64,000 nucleotides of DNA, from NCBI GenBank assembly GCA_014905825.1, contig JACGCN010000002.1, positions 1,860,001 through 1,924,000 of the forward strand. Reading direction: 5' to 3'. A program made the translations under genes and the position numbers. Positions 1-10,115 of this stretch are shown here, piece after piece. Position 1 is the stretch's first letter. Every line of letters begins with the position of its first letter. The stretch is from Lyophyllum atratum. Taxonomy: Eukaryota > Basidiomycota > Agaricomycetes > Agaricales > Lyophyllaceae. The notes below the pieces were generated by a model. It was not told where the DNA came from and did no database searches. It was given only the letters and a program-made list of their open reading frames with translations.

Positions 1-414
1 CCATCCCCGCCTCCCTCAGCCCGGGTTGCTCGACCTGTGCCTGCCATCCCTCCTCGATTACCACCTGGCTCATCTAGTAAATTACCTCCAACATCTCCTA
101 TTAAAGCCCCGCCCACAACCCCAGGGAGAGCGCCTCCTCCTCCCCCACCCCGGCCATCCAGTGCAGGTTCTTCATCTCCAGTGAGGGCTATACCTCCCGC
201 CCGCAAACTGCCTGCCGGGGGTGGTGTTCCCGCCCCGCCCCCTCGCGTGCGTGCGGTATCAGAAGCGGATCCTCCGATAGCGCGCGCGCTCCCGCCCCAA
301 GCACCGCCACGTTCTAGTTTGATGCCACCTATTGTAAGTGCCAATGCACCTCCACCGGCTCGGCGAGTCAGTAACACCAACGGCCGATCTCCATCTCGTA
401 AGAGTAAGAATTGA
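1..414 (+). CDS. Proline-rich protein, C-terminal part (5' end outside window)
   Basis: An open frame runs from the first base of the window to a TGA at 412-414, so only the last ~137 residues are visible and the start lies upstream. The visible part is strongly proline-rich, with many PPxP and PPPPPP runs mixed with Ser, Arg and Lys, and it ends in a basic RSPSRKSKN tail. Such tails are typical of disordered SH3- or WW-binding regions in actin-regulating or signalling proteins (verprolin/WIP-like or BAR-SH3 partners), but no folded domain is present to decide. The function is therefore not assigned. The next gene, PDI1, is on the same strand about 475 bp downstream. Confidence 0.55.
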   Translation, partial: PSPPPSARVARPVPAIPPRLPPGSSSKLPPTSPIKAPPTTPGRAPPPPPPRPSSAGSSSPVRAIPPARKLPAGGGVPAPPPRVRAVSEADPPIARALPPQAPPRSSLMPPIVSANAPPPARRVSNTNGRSPSRKSKN

Positions 415-889
415 TCCATATCTAGCATGTTCTATTCATCCACTAATGATGTCGGTGTACTAGTACCGTCGCCGCCGCCGAACGCTGGCGGACATATATT
501 CCCGGTGGCAGACTTCCCGCCTCCTCGGGATTTTGAAGCGAAGGCGAAACATTATGGTAGCGGCAGGTCACGGGGGAGCCATTTTGATCTTGGGTCACTG
601 TAGACCTCGTGTACAACGAATATATCGCGTAACGGGGAGATTGCGGACTATTATACAGGCACTGAAACTGGATCGGTGCATTGCGTCGACGTGGTCTTTT
701 GCGGAGTAAAGGCCGCAATTAGACAGATACATACAAGGTTCCGGGGATGGACCGAGTGGCAATCGGAAGTGTTTTGACTAGTATTTGTCAGAATCAGGTC
801 ACGGTTAACGTTGACACGTCAGTGCGAGTTGGTTGTTATAAGGGACCGATTATTTGCAACACATCTCCTCACCTCTTCTCCTTTCCACC
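415..889. other. Intergenic region: promoter of PDI1
   Basis: No convincing coding sequence is seen. The stretch holds the 3' end of the preceding gene and the PDI1 promoter. A ten-base word CAGGTCACGG occurs twice (565-574 and 796-805). A CACGTCA at 815-821 and a pyrimidine-rich leader just before the PDI1 ATG are also present. Confidence 0.6.
815..821 (-). promoter_or_regulatory. UPRE-like element (TGACGTG on the minus strand)
   Basis: CACGTCA on the plus strand reads TGACGTG on the other strand. This matches the core bound by bZIP unfolded-protein-response regulators (Hac1/XBP1 type). It lies about 70 bp upstream of the ATG of an ER chaperone gene, which is where such a site is expected. 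The assignment is inference from motif and context. Confidence 0.4.
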
Positions 890-2685
890 ATGCGCCTCTC
901 CTCCGTCTCCTCCCCGGTCTGTCTTCTGGCCTTGGCTTCTCTCGTCCTCGGCGAGACTGCCTCTGATGTCCTCAAGCTGACCTCCGCCACCTTCGAGGAG
1001 AGCGTCAGCAACAATCCTCTCATGCTTGTCGAATTCTTTGCTCCGTGGTATGTCCTGTCTGTCTACATCTTCTTCTCTACCTGTAGCTGAGTCATTATCG
1101 TAGGTGTGGTCACTGCAAGGCACTTGCCCCTCATTACTGAGGAGGCTGCTACCACCCTCAAGGAGAAGAACATCACTCTCGCTTCCGTCGACTGTGTTGA
1201 TGAGGCAGACCTCTGCCAGGCCAAGGAGGTTCAGGGTTACCCGTATGTGTCTTGACAATCTCACACACCTGCGCGCCGCAGTAACATTTCCACAGGACTC
1301 TGAAAGTTTACAAAAATGGCCAGGCTGGCGAGTACAGCGGGCCTCGCAAGGCTGATGGCATCATAAGCTATATGGTCAAGTAAGTTCACGCGAGGTGTCA
1401 GCGTAAATGGATGCTCATTGCCCATAACTTGCAGACAATCTCTTCCTGCTGTCTCGGAGGTCACAGCCGAGAACCACGAAGAATTTCAAAAGGCGGACAA
1501 GCTAGTCGTTGTTGCCTACCTGCCTACCTCCACGTCCGAGCCTGCACCTGAGTTTAGCGCGGCTGCAGAGAAGCATCGTGACGAATATCTCTTTGGTCTT
1601 ACCACCGACGAGGAAGCCATCAAGGCTGCGGGTGTCACGGCCCCTGCTATCGTTGTGTATCGCAGCTTCGACGAGCCCCGCTCCGAGTACCCCTACCCTG
1701 TCTCCTCCACCACTACCAAGGACCTCGAGGATTGGCTCGTGGAACTCGCTGTCCCTGTCATCGACGAAGTCAGTGGTGAGAACTATGCCGTCTACGCTCA
1801 GAGCCCCAAGCCCCTCGCCTACCTTTTCCTGGACCCTACTACCGAAGGCAAGGATGCTGCCATCGCCGCCATTAAGCCATGTGCTCAGAAGTACAAGTCG
1901 AAGGTCAACTTCGTTTGGATCGATGCTGTCAAGTTCGGTGATCACGCCAAGGCTCTCAATCTCCAAGAGGCCAAGTGGCCTGCTTTTGTCATCCAGGACT
2001 TGGACAAGCAACTCAAATACCCCTTTGATCAAAGCAAGGAGTACACATCCGAGGCTGCCGAGGCTTGGGTCGAGCAATACCTCGCGGACAAGCTTGAGCC
2101 TACTCTTAAGAGTCAGCCTATCCCTGCATCTCAGGATGAAGCCGTATATACCCTTGTCGGCAAGTCGTTCGATGACGTAGTCTTCGATGACTCCAAGGAT
2201 GTCTTCGTTGAGTTCTATGCCTCGTGGTAAGTCTCACACTATTCTAGTTCAGACATTCGTTGATGATAGCTCCTCTTAAAGGTGCGGCCACTGCAAACGC
2301 CTGGCACCCATCTGGGAGACCCTCGCTGAGAAATACGCTGACCGCAAGGACCTCGTCATGTAAGATTTACTGCGCTGTGCGTATCTTGCGTGGTTACTCA
2401 TATCTCCTTCAGTGCCAAGATGGAAGCTCAGGAAAACGATCTCCCGCGAGCGTTCCTTTCCGCGTTACAGGGTTCCCCACTCTCAAGTTCAAGCCCGCCG
2501 GCGCCCGTGACTTCGTCGACTATGAGGGCGACAGGTCCCTAGAGAGCCTGACTGCATTCGTTGAGGAGCACGCCAAGCACTCGCTAGCGTCCAAGGGCGC
2601 TGCCGAAGGCGACGCTCAAGTACCTCTGGGAAACAGCAACACCTCCGCCGAGTCCACGACGCCTGACCACCACGATGAACTTTGA
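890..2685 (+). CDS. PDI1: Protein disulfide isomerase (two frameshifts in this sequence)
   Basis: ER thiol oxidoreductase that forms and shuffles disulfides in secretory proteins. The protein begins with a hydrophobic signal peptide (residues 1 to ~21, ending near VLG). It has an N-terminal thioredoxin domain with APWCGHCK (Cys54, Cys57), two central non-catalytic thioredoxin folds, a second active site SWCGHCK, an acidic-polar tail and a C-terminal HDEL retention signal. Five short introns interrupt it; two split the tryptophan codon before each CGHC. Two single-base lesions break the frame inside well conserved sequence: an extra base near 1138 (between APHY and EEAATTL) and a missing base near 2448 (between NDLP and SVPFRVTGFP). 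Everything else is intact, so consensus error is likelier than a dead gene. The start is the first ATG ahead of the signal peptide. Confidence 0.93.
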
Positions 2686-2861
2686 GCGGTTGATGGCATC
2701 ATACCATAGCTACAGGAATATAGTCACTGTGTTCTTGTTGTACCATCGTAACTAACTTAACCTTCGCTGATGAAGAAAATTCCTTACACACTCTAAATCA
2801 TCATTCGTCGGAAGGCCATAAAAAGACGAAGATATTGTATACAACAGGGTAAATCGAGAGG

Positions 2862-5800
2862 TCATGACCTCTGAAGTTCCTTCTTCGATTTGTAAAAGTC
2901 GGAAAATGAAAGTCTAACACCTAGGAAGCGACAATCAAGGTCGGGATGAACCTGCAAGTGATGTACAATGGTCTGCGCCCTATCTGAGAAAGAAGAACTG
3001 TATTCTGTGAGCCTTTCGAGCAATCCAGGCAAAGCATCTGCTCCATCGTCATTATGGCCGCGGCGACCCGTGAACACGCCCTTTCCAGGTGGGTTAGTCA
3101 GGTAAAAATTACTCGAGCAAATCGAGAACTTACTCTTTGCGTATCCAGTTCTTCGTCCCGTCGTGACGACTCCGTCAGGCAGTAGTTGTAAAAGTTATCC
3201 TAGTGTACGTCATTTTCAAGAGACCTTCATAGCGATGATATCAAAAGGACCGACCGTGGCTTCACGGAACTGCAAAACGGTCGACAAGACTTCCTTTACT
3301 TGGCTCAATACCGTTTCCTGTTCGCCATCAGCACTGAAATATATCCGAATGGAACCTGCGTACCTCTTTTCCTGTCTTCGGACTCAAAAGAAGTACCTTT
3401 TTGACCATACGGTCCAGGTATGATCGATGAGCATCGATGACCGCATCCAAGTCTCCCTCCTTTTTGTTCAAAAAGTCATTCAATGTCTTCCATGAACACT
3501 CGATGACCTCCAGATGGCAGTATGCCTGCATTTGGCGGACAAAATGGATCATCTCGGCCATGACAATCCGGATCTTGTGCCATTCAAATTCCAACTCTAG
3601 AGACCAGCGTCAGCAATACACTCAAAAAGGACGACGAAAATATTATACCTGGAACCCGAAGGAAATTGCGGGCACCGCCAGCTATCCTCATCCACCCAGC
3701 GTTTAGGGCACCTTCGATGCGTTTCATCTGCCATAGATATTTGAAGAGTTTGAGGTATTTCTCCATTGAGGCTGGATCGAGCACGGTGTCGATCGGTGCA
3801 TCAACCTTATACTCCAAGGTGAACACATCCCAACCGATCTCGCCATGAGAGTATTCGAGCATGCGCGCGTCAAGGCGGCGACGTACATCCAAGTGATCTC
3901 GTATAGCGTTCGATGATCTCACGGCTGTATCGAGGTGGGCGGTAAGGTTGTGCCTATACAAAGCATTTGCTGGCCGCGTCAGGCTTGGACTGAAAGTGTA
4001 AGTATCAATAAGAAGCTCTTTCATACAGGAAGGAAAACATTACCCAAGAGCTTCCATCAACCTATCAGCGAAATCGCCGTGTCCCAGTAGGAGATAGTTC
4101 TTGAGTGCAGAAAGATGATCCAGTAGTCTGAACTTCTCGATGAAAACTTCGAATAGTCGTTGGCTTGCAATCTGGTATGCAGCATCAATGGAGCGTTCGA
4201 GGCCAGCTATGTCGCTGTACTTCAGAGCTAAGTGGAGTTAGCCCGAGTGGGTATGACTGCGGAACACCAGAACTCACTGCCTCCAGTGTTACTCATCTTC
4301 TCGCGAGTAACGACCCAATCGCTGTCGTGACAACTATATCGAATGAAGTTCAAGCTCTTTCCAGTAGAAAAGATCTGCCAAGAAACAGTAAACGTTTGAA
4401 CAAAAACGCAGCAAAAAATGGACGAACCTTTCTTCCAAAAGCTTCGCCAACAAACATTGGAAGCATGTCCTTTTGGAATTGATACTTGGTTTCCCAAAGC
4501 CTAAGACCTCCTTCACGAGCTCCTGAGATGTCATCGGCATCGCCGCCAAAGCCACCATCTGCCGAAAGCTGGCCGATGCCTCCTGCTAGAGAAGAAGGAT
4601 GCACATATTGTAAGTGAGCCATCGAGAGATCCAAGGCTACGAAGAATTCTGAAAATGGATCGTAAAGTTCCCCGGAGAAAAGCCATTTGTGAAGGGTGGC
4701 GAAGAAGGGTTTTGACACCTTGTAACGGTTGTATCAGTTGAAACCGACCTGCAACTTAGAGACACACCTCTTCCAATAGCTGGTCCGTAAATTTTCGAAC
4801 AAAAGGATCCCCATTGTCCGCGTATCCGTGAATCAAATTCACAAGAGCACCGCCATGGGCATCTGTGAACGGGATCAGGATCCAGGTTGATGGGAATAGA
4901 AGCTATATACCTCGGGCACCCTCCACGCAGACACTCATCATTCTCATGCGCAGCCTCCACTCGTTAATCCATACGTCGAGTCTCCGCAATGTTAGCCCAG
5001 AACATTCTGCAACCTCACGTGGGTCATCATGCGCTGGTGTTCCATCCTCATTTCTCGGGGCCTTTGAGACCATTTGGGATTCAAGGATTGCGATAAGTCG
5101 ATAATACTCTGTAAGTTGTGATTGCAGGTGATGGCAGAGACTCTGCTCAATCATCCCAACGCCCGTCGCAGCCTCGGTATCACGGACATACGACTCGACA
5201 CGGGTGTAAAGATACCCCACTTCCGAAAGTCGATGGATCAGTGCTTTTGTGGGAGCCGAGATTATATATTTCTACGGCAGATATGAGGATTTTATTAGCC
5301 TTCAGTATCACTGCACGCACCGAATCATCCACGAATACAAGTGTGTTGTCCAAATTCGCGTCACTGTGAAGAGAGAATCGGACAAATTTTCCAGAAATTC
5401 CTTGGAGTAGATACAATGCGTCACGCAGGAGAAATGGTTCAGGAAGGTGTGTAAGACCTGAATATGATCGGTCGCGTGTAATAGAACAGATTTATCGAGC
5501 CTACCAATCTTGAGACGATACTCTATCAAAAGTTCTGCATTAGTTTTTCGCTCGAGGGAGTCGCGTTCGGGGAGTAGTATTAATAGGACTAGGAATTGGC
5601 GGATGTCGTGAAGGAGGAGGAGGCGCTAGCGAAGGGAGAAATGAAGTAGATGTCTGAGGTTGAGGAGATGAAGCAAGGCTTTGTAGAAATAGTACTGAAG
5701 CATGTTTTCTAGAGAGCACAGGCTATGCGGGGGTCATTCTTGAGCACAATTCTGGGATCGCAACAAACTCACCTGCTCAAGAAGCCGAGAGAGTAGATTC

Positions 5801-6128
5801 GTGAATTTCAACGAGGCAACCCCGGATGGTGATGACTGCAGTACTAGAGATGAGTCAGTCTTAATGCCATTGTCCTCTGGACAAGAGGTTGTTTTTACAA
5901 TGTCGTTTGACTTGATCTGCAAGGTAGCCTAAGTCCGGCTCTTGATTATGACCGATATGACTTCACAGAGTATAGATTTGCGGGGGTAGTGCACAAGGTA
6001 ATATCTGCTTACCTTGTTAAGATATCCTGGCAGTGAGAAACAAGCTCATCGCTAAGGCTTTTGTCATCACGCGTCTGGGGTACGATGGAGTACACCAGGG
6101 ATTCAAGAGCGGGCACCTGAACAGGCAT
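2862..6128 (-). CDS. GCP3: Gamma-tubulin complex component 3 (Spc98/Alp6 family)
   Basis: Subunit of the gamma-tubulin small complex that nucleates microtubules at spindle pole bodies. The GRIP1-like half contains FLLRDALYLLQGISGKFVRF and a region ending LEEVSKPFF..LHKWLFSGEL. The GRIP2 half contains GWDVFTLEYKVDAPIDTVL, KYLKLFKYLWQMKRIEGAL and HFVRQMQAYCHLEVIECSW, and the protein ends FSDFYKSKKELQRS, the closing motif typical of GCP3 rather than GCP2. At least ten short introns are present. The chosen start at 6128 opens with MPVQVPALESLVYSIVP. The first intron cannot be placed cleanly in phase between the first exon (ending near 6013) and the exon that begins near 5925, so the N-terminal model is provisional. 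The gene converges on PDI1 with about 176 bp between stops. Confidence 0.9.
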
Positions 6129-7287
6129 TCGCGTCTAGAACCCTAGATAGTAGAAACAAGGTTGAGGCAGGTCAACAACGAGTTGACCGTGACCGTGACC
6201 TAACGCGTCCTGATATCATGCCATTTTAGGCCATATTGAACGTTCCCATCTCGATTTGAAGGCAGTTGAATACACAGCTCCACCGCTGCTCCCCAACATC
6301 TTGGATTTTCTCTAACAACTATACCTTAAGCTTGTGCCCCGAGGCTTAGCTCCATTCGAGATTCCCGTCTCTGAATCTTCCAGCCGTTCCTCGATTTTGT
6401 TCAAGCTGCATCAGTCCCGCGCCTGGTCTGCTTGGTGATAGCTTAGTGATGGCACTGTCTGTCCGAGTCCAGACACCCAGTCATTTTAATGCCGTGTCGC
6501 CTTCAAGTAACATGGATTACGTTGACTTCCCGGAATGAGGGAGGTTCCTTTGAGAGTAAACCATGAAGCGGGGTGAGCAGATATTGTAATTGGATCCGGT
6601 GCTGTACGGCGCATGTATAACAGGTTGCTTTCCGTCCTCTGATGAAGGTTTCGTACACTTCTCAAAATTTATTTAAACATCGTATCCGTCTGTCGATCCA
6701 TTTTCTAGCCTAATAGCGAGCTGGACATCCCTCAATTAGTGGAGCGGTGCCTGATCACTGGCAGGAGTCGCCTTCTGCCGCACTGCGAGAATAAAACGGT
6801 GAGATGCGCTAAGTTCTGGCAGGCATGACTCCACAGCACACAACGAAATATACGGCGAACGCGTATCCTGTTGTTCCATGCAATTGATCCATTGCCGTTA
6901 CCTCCTTCGATTTCCTTTCTATGTCATCTTTTGCGGGCTTTACGCCCTGCCTGCTCATTCGTCCTCATTGAGAACCATAGCTTTTACTTGGATTCCTTGT
7001 CCAACTTGCACATATTGTACCCCGGGCGTTGAACCTGGCAGGTCCTTGTTTACTGTGTCTGGCAGTGTTTTGGATCATACGTCCTGCTCCTGACCGCAAC
7101 TTGGGCGCAGTAGCCGAGTCATGCCAATGCTATTAGAGCATGCGATAGGCTCAGTTGATGTCCTTCTGGCCTTGTTACCACGATATTTGAAAGCGGAAGT
7201 TGCCCATCAAGCAAGTTACGTTTCGAATTCTCCCTCACACCTAAGTCGTAAATTCCGCAGGTAATAATCTAGATAAAGAGAAGAATA
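6129..7287. other. Gene-free stretch of 1.16 kb between GCP3 and TCTP
   Basis: No coding sequence with conserved features, no tRNA and no snRNA were recognised. It should hold the GCP3 promoter (left) and the TCTP 3' flank (right); both genes are read leftward. Overlapping CGTGACC words lie at 6188-6200. A short open frame at 6878-7093 looks like chance. Confidence 0.5.
6188..6200. promoter_or_regulatory. Overlapping double CGTGACC motif upstream of GCP3
   Basis: Two copies of CGTGACC overlap by one base, 60-72 bp upstream of the GCP3 start codon. Read on the gene's strand this is a GGTCACG tandem. The same word is seen upstream of PDI1, FEX/TSC10 and VID27. Regulatory function is inferred. 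Confidence 0.3.
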
Positions 7288-8109
7288 TCAAAGCTTGACT
7301 TCCTTCAGCCCGTCCTTCCAAAAGGTGAAGTATGCTATATCAATAGATTCAGTGATCAGGTGCAGAAAGAAACGAGGAACAACGCACGCGTAATACCGTC
7401 CTCCTGTGAGGTACGAGAAGGTAAGTTATTTGCAACCATATAAAAGACGGGAAAAAACGTACGCGGTAGTTGAGAAGGGCAACCATGCCATCGGGATTCA
7501 TCGATTCACCGGAGTACTGGATGCGCTGAATCAGATACGATTCCGGAGAAACGAAGCGACAACTCACAAATTCGAAATCCTTAAAGTTGGCAACAATCTT
7601 TTTGGCAAGGTCCTGGGCACCTTTCTCAAAAGCAGGAACGCGATCCTCGGGCAGCTTGGCTTTGACGGATTTCATGTATGCCTGAATCGACATTAACGGT
7701 TTGATACTGCATCTTCTGGACGCCGACATACTTTCAAGTAGGTGAGATAAGACTTTTTGTCGAACTGGGTTGACTGCAGACGGAAAGAGTGCACAACGTT
7801 ATTGACTTGAGTTGCGCCGTCTTCGAGGGCCTCGTCGGCGTCCTCCGCAGAAGGGTTGGCACCTGTATGTGTGTTAGAAACAGACCCGAGAGGCAGCATT
7901 ATCGCATACCAATATCTATATCGGCACCAGGCTTGACCGTCACAAGCTGGCAGTCGACTTCGTACGCAACGTCCACATCGCCCGCCTTGACGGTTTTGCT
8001 GCGACAAGCATCAGCCTGATGGGGCGATCTAGATAGGATACAGGACTCACAGAGGGAAAGCATCAGAGAACATTTCATCGCCGGTGATGATATCTTCGTA
8101 CAACAACAT
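7288..8109 (-). CDS. TCTP: Translationally controlled tumour protein homologue
   Basis: Small, abundant ribosome-associated growth and stress protein (yeast Tma19/Mmi1). The translation begins MLLYEDIITGDEMFSDAFPL, runs through a central acidic and helical part (DVAYEVDCQLVTV; NPSAEDADEALEDGATQVNNVVHSF), a helical hairpin (YLKYMKSVKAKLPEDRVPAFEKGAQ) and ends GITPYFTFWKDGLKEVKL. Both TCTP family signatures are therefore present, and the length is near the usual ~170 residues. Several short introns interrupt it, including a tiny exon at 7394-7409. It is divergent from UTP15, with only 186 bp between the two start codons, suggesting a shared promoter for two translation-linked genes. Confidence 0.93.
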
Positions 8110-8295
8110 GGTGGATAGCAAGGAATAAAAATTTAATAGGTGGGATGTCTGGAGAAGATTTCTTTCGCAACCACCTCAATCGATCAATCTTATCGAGGAA
8201 TATCACGTGAAGCTGAGTTGGAATTTGACAGCCCCACGTGGTCATCATAGCTCTCATTTTTTTGAAGTCCAACTTCAAGGCTGGTGGAGGTGAAG
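8110..8295. promoter_or_regulatory. Divergent TCTP/UTP15 promoter with two CACGTG boxes
   Basis: The 186 bp between the two start codons contain two CACGTG E-box palindromes, near 8206-8211 and 8235-8240, about 29 bp apart. CACGTG is the classic bHLH (Cbf1/Myc type) site. Function here is inferred from position. Confidence 0.45.
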
Positions 8296-10083
8296 ATGGA
8301 ATACCAGCCAGTCGTTGTGCAGACGCATCGTAGGCCATCGTCCTCGAAGCACGGCACGGAATCAAGATACTGGCGCCAGTTCAAACATCCTGTTTTCGTC
8401 AAAGAATACGCGCCGATTACTTCTGTGCACTTCTCTCCCTCTAAACCACACAGGTACGCGGTCACTGCCGCGACAAGAGTGCAAATATATGCACCACGTA
8501 CCCAGAAGATCACCAAAACCATTTCTCGATTCAAGGACGTGGCTCGGAGTGGCAGTATCCGGCAAGATGGAAAACTTGTCGTAGCCGGCGATGATAGCGG
8601 CCTGGTACAGGTGCGACCATCACCCCATATGCAAAGGGCGAACGTTCATCCTATGCATTATTTCTCTTAGGTGTTTGACATTAACTCCCGCGCTATTCTG
8701 CGTACCCTCGATTCTCATAAACAACCTGTTCATGTCACAAAATTTTCTACCCTTTCACCAACCCAGATACTCTCATGCTCTGACGATACCACTGCCAAGA
8801 TCTGGGATGTCCCTTCGCAGTCCACGATCTCTACTTTCACATCGCACACAGACTATGTGCGCTCTGGACAAATATCATCTTCAAACCCTCATCTCGTTTT
8901 AACTGGGTCATATGATTCTACGGTACGACTGTTCGACTCACGTTCTGGCGAATGCGAAATGGTCATGGGAGAAAGCTCAGCTGCTGGTGCTGTGGGAAGG
9001 GCACCCATCGAGCAAGTTTTGATGTTCCCGTCGGGGACCGTTGCTCTATCTTCGGCTGGCCCGATAATTCGCGTTTGGGATATCGTAGCTGGCGGCCGTT
9101 GTATTCGCGCCCTGTCAAATCATCAAAAGACTGTCACAGCCCTTGCCTTCGACGCAAACGCTGGCCGACTTCTCACTGGTGCCCTTGATCAAATGATAAA
9201 GGTCTACGACGTAAGTAGTTACAAAGTTGTCCACACAATGCGATATCCTGCCCCGATTCTATGCCTTGCCATATCTGTACGTATCATCGTCACTTTGATG
9301 CCCTCAGAAACTGATTATTTCTCATAGCCAGATGAGACTCATCTGGTGGCAGGGATGTCCGATGGAACCCTTTCTGTTCGCCGGCGGCAAACGAAAACAG
9401 CGGAGGGGTCTGCGGCCGATACATTGCGTTCGGGAATGTTCGAAGCTTTCCTTGGAACCTCTCTTCCTGGTGTTGGACAGGGCACTGTTCGGGGCAAGGT
9501 TCAGTCGAAACCGTTAGGCTCTGTAGATGAACTTCGAGTGGAAAGTAGACGGACGAAGAGACTTAAGGATTACGATAGGCTTCTCAAAAGCTTCAAATAC
9601 TCGGCTGCATTGGATTCTGTTCTACGCAAAGTGAGGGTCTGCTAGTCATGATAAGGACATACAGTTGACTTTTTGCGATTTCACAGCAAGTACCTCCAAC
9701 GACAACGTTTTCCTTGATTCAAGAATTAATCCACCGTGATGGGTTGAGGACAGCAATTTCTGGTCGTGACGATGTTCTCCTTGAGCCCGTTCTTCGGCTT
9801 CTTGTGAAATATGTGGCGGACCCTCGATTTGGTGAGATGGTTTGCGATATAGCGGGGATCGTGATTGGTAGGTGACATCCTGATCACCGCAGGCTGAACA
9901 ATAGCTGACCCACCAACAGATATGTACACTCCAATACTGGGCCAATCTCCGTTGATCGACTCTCTGTTTCTGCGCCTACGAAAGAAAGTAGCAACAGAAG
10001 TCCAGTTTCAAAAGGAATTGGTGAAAACCAAGGGCGCCTTGAACATGATATTCTCCTCTGCCATATCCATAACCGGAACCTAG
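8296..10083 (+). CDS. UTP15: U3 snoRNP / small-subunit processome WD40 protein Utp15
   Basis: Part of the t-UTP/UtpA subcomplex that links rDNA transcription to early 18S pre-rRNA processing in the nucleolus. The N-terminal two thirds form a WD40 propeller (SFSPSKPHRYAVTAATRVQIY-like first blade, ILSCSDDTTAKIWD, LVLTGSYDSTVRLFD, LLTGALDQMIKVYD). It contains the Utp15 signature SSYKVVHTMRYPAPILCLAIS followed by a GMSDGTLSVRRR blade. A helical Utp15 C-terminal domain follows (LIQELIHRDGLRTAISGRD; ending SSAISITGT). Four short introns are present. The ATG at 8296 gives MEYQPVVVQTH. It ends only 32 bp from the stop codon of CTNNBL1 on the opposite strand, so the transcripts probably overlap at their 3' ends. 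Confidence 0.93.
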
Positions 10084-10115
10084 CTTTACTCTCAATGTCA
10101 TGTGCAAGTGTACTA

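Noticed and set aside
1502..2077. Long antisense frame within PDI1
   Set aside because: Mirror of a highly biased coding exon; typical shadow frame of GC3-rich codons.
6600..6760. TGATGAA...CTGA words considered as a C/D box snoRNA
   Set aside because: Boxes are ~110 nt apart and lack terminal stem complementarity or second box pair.
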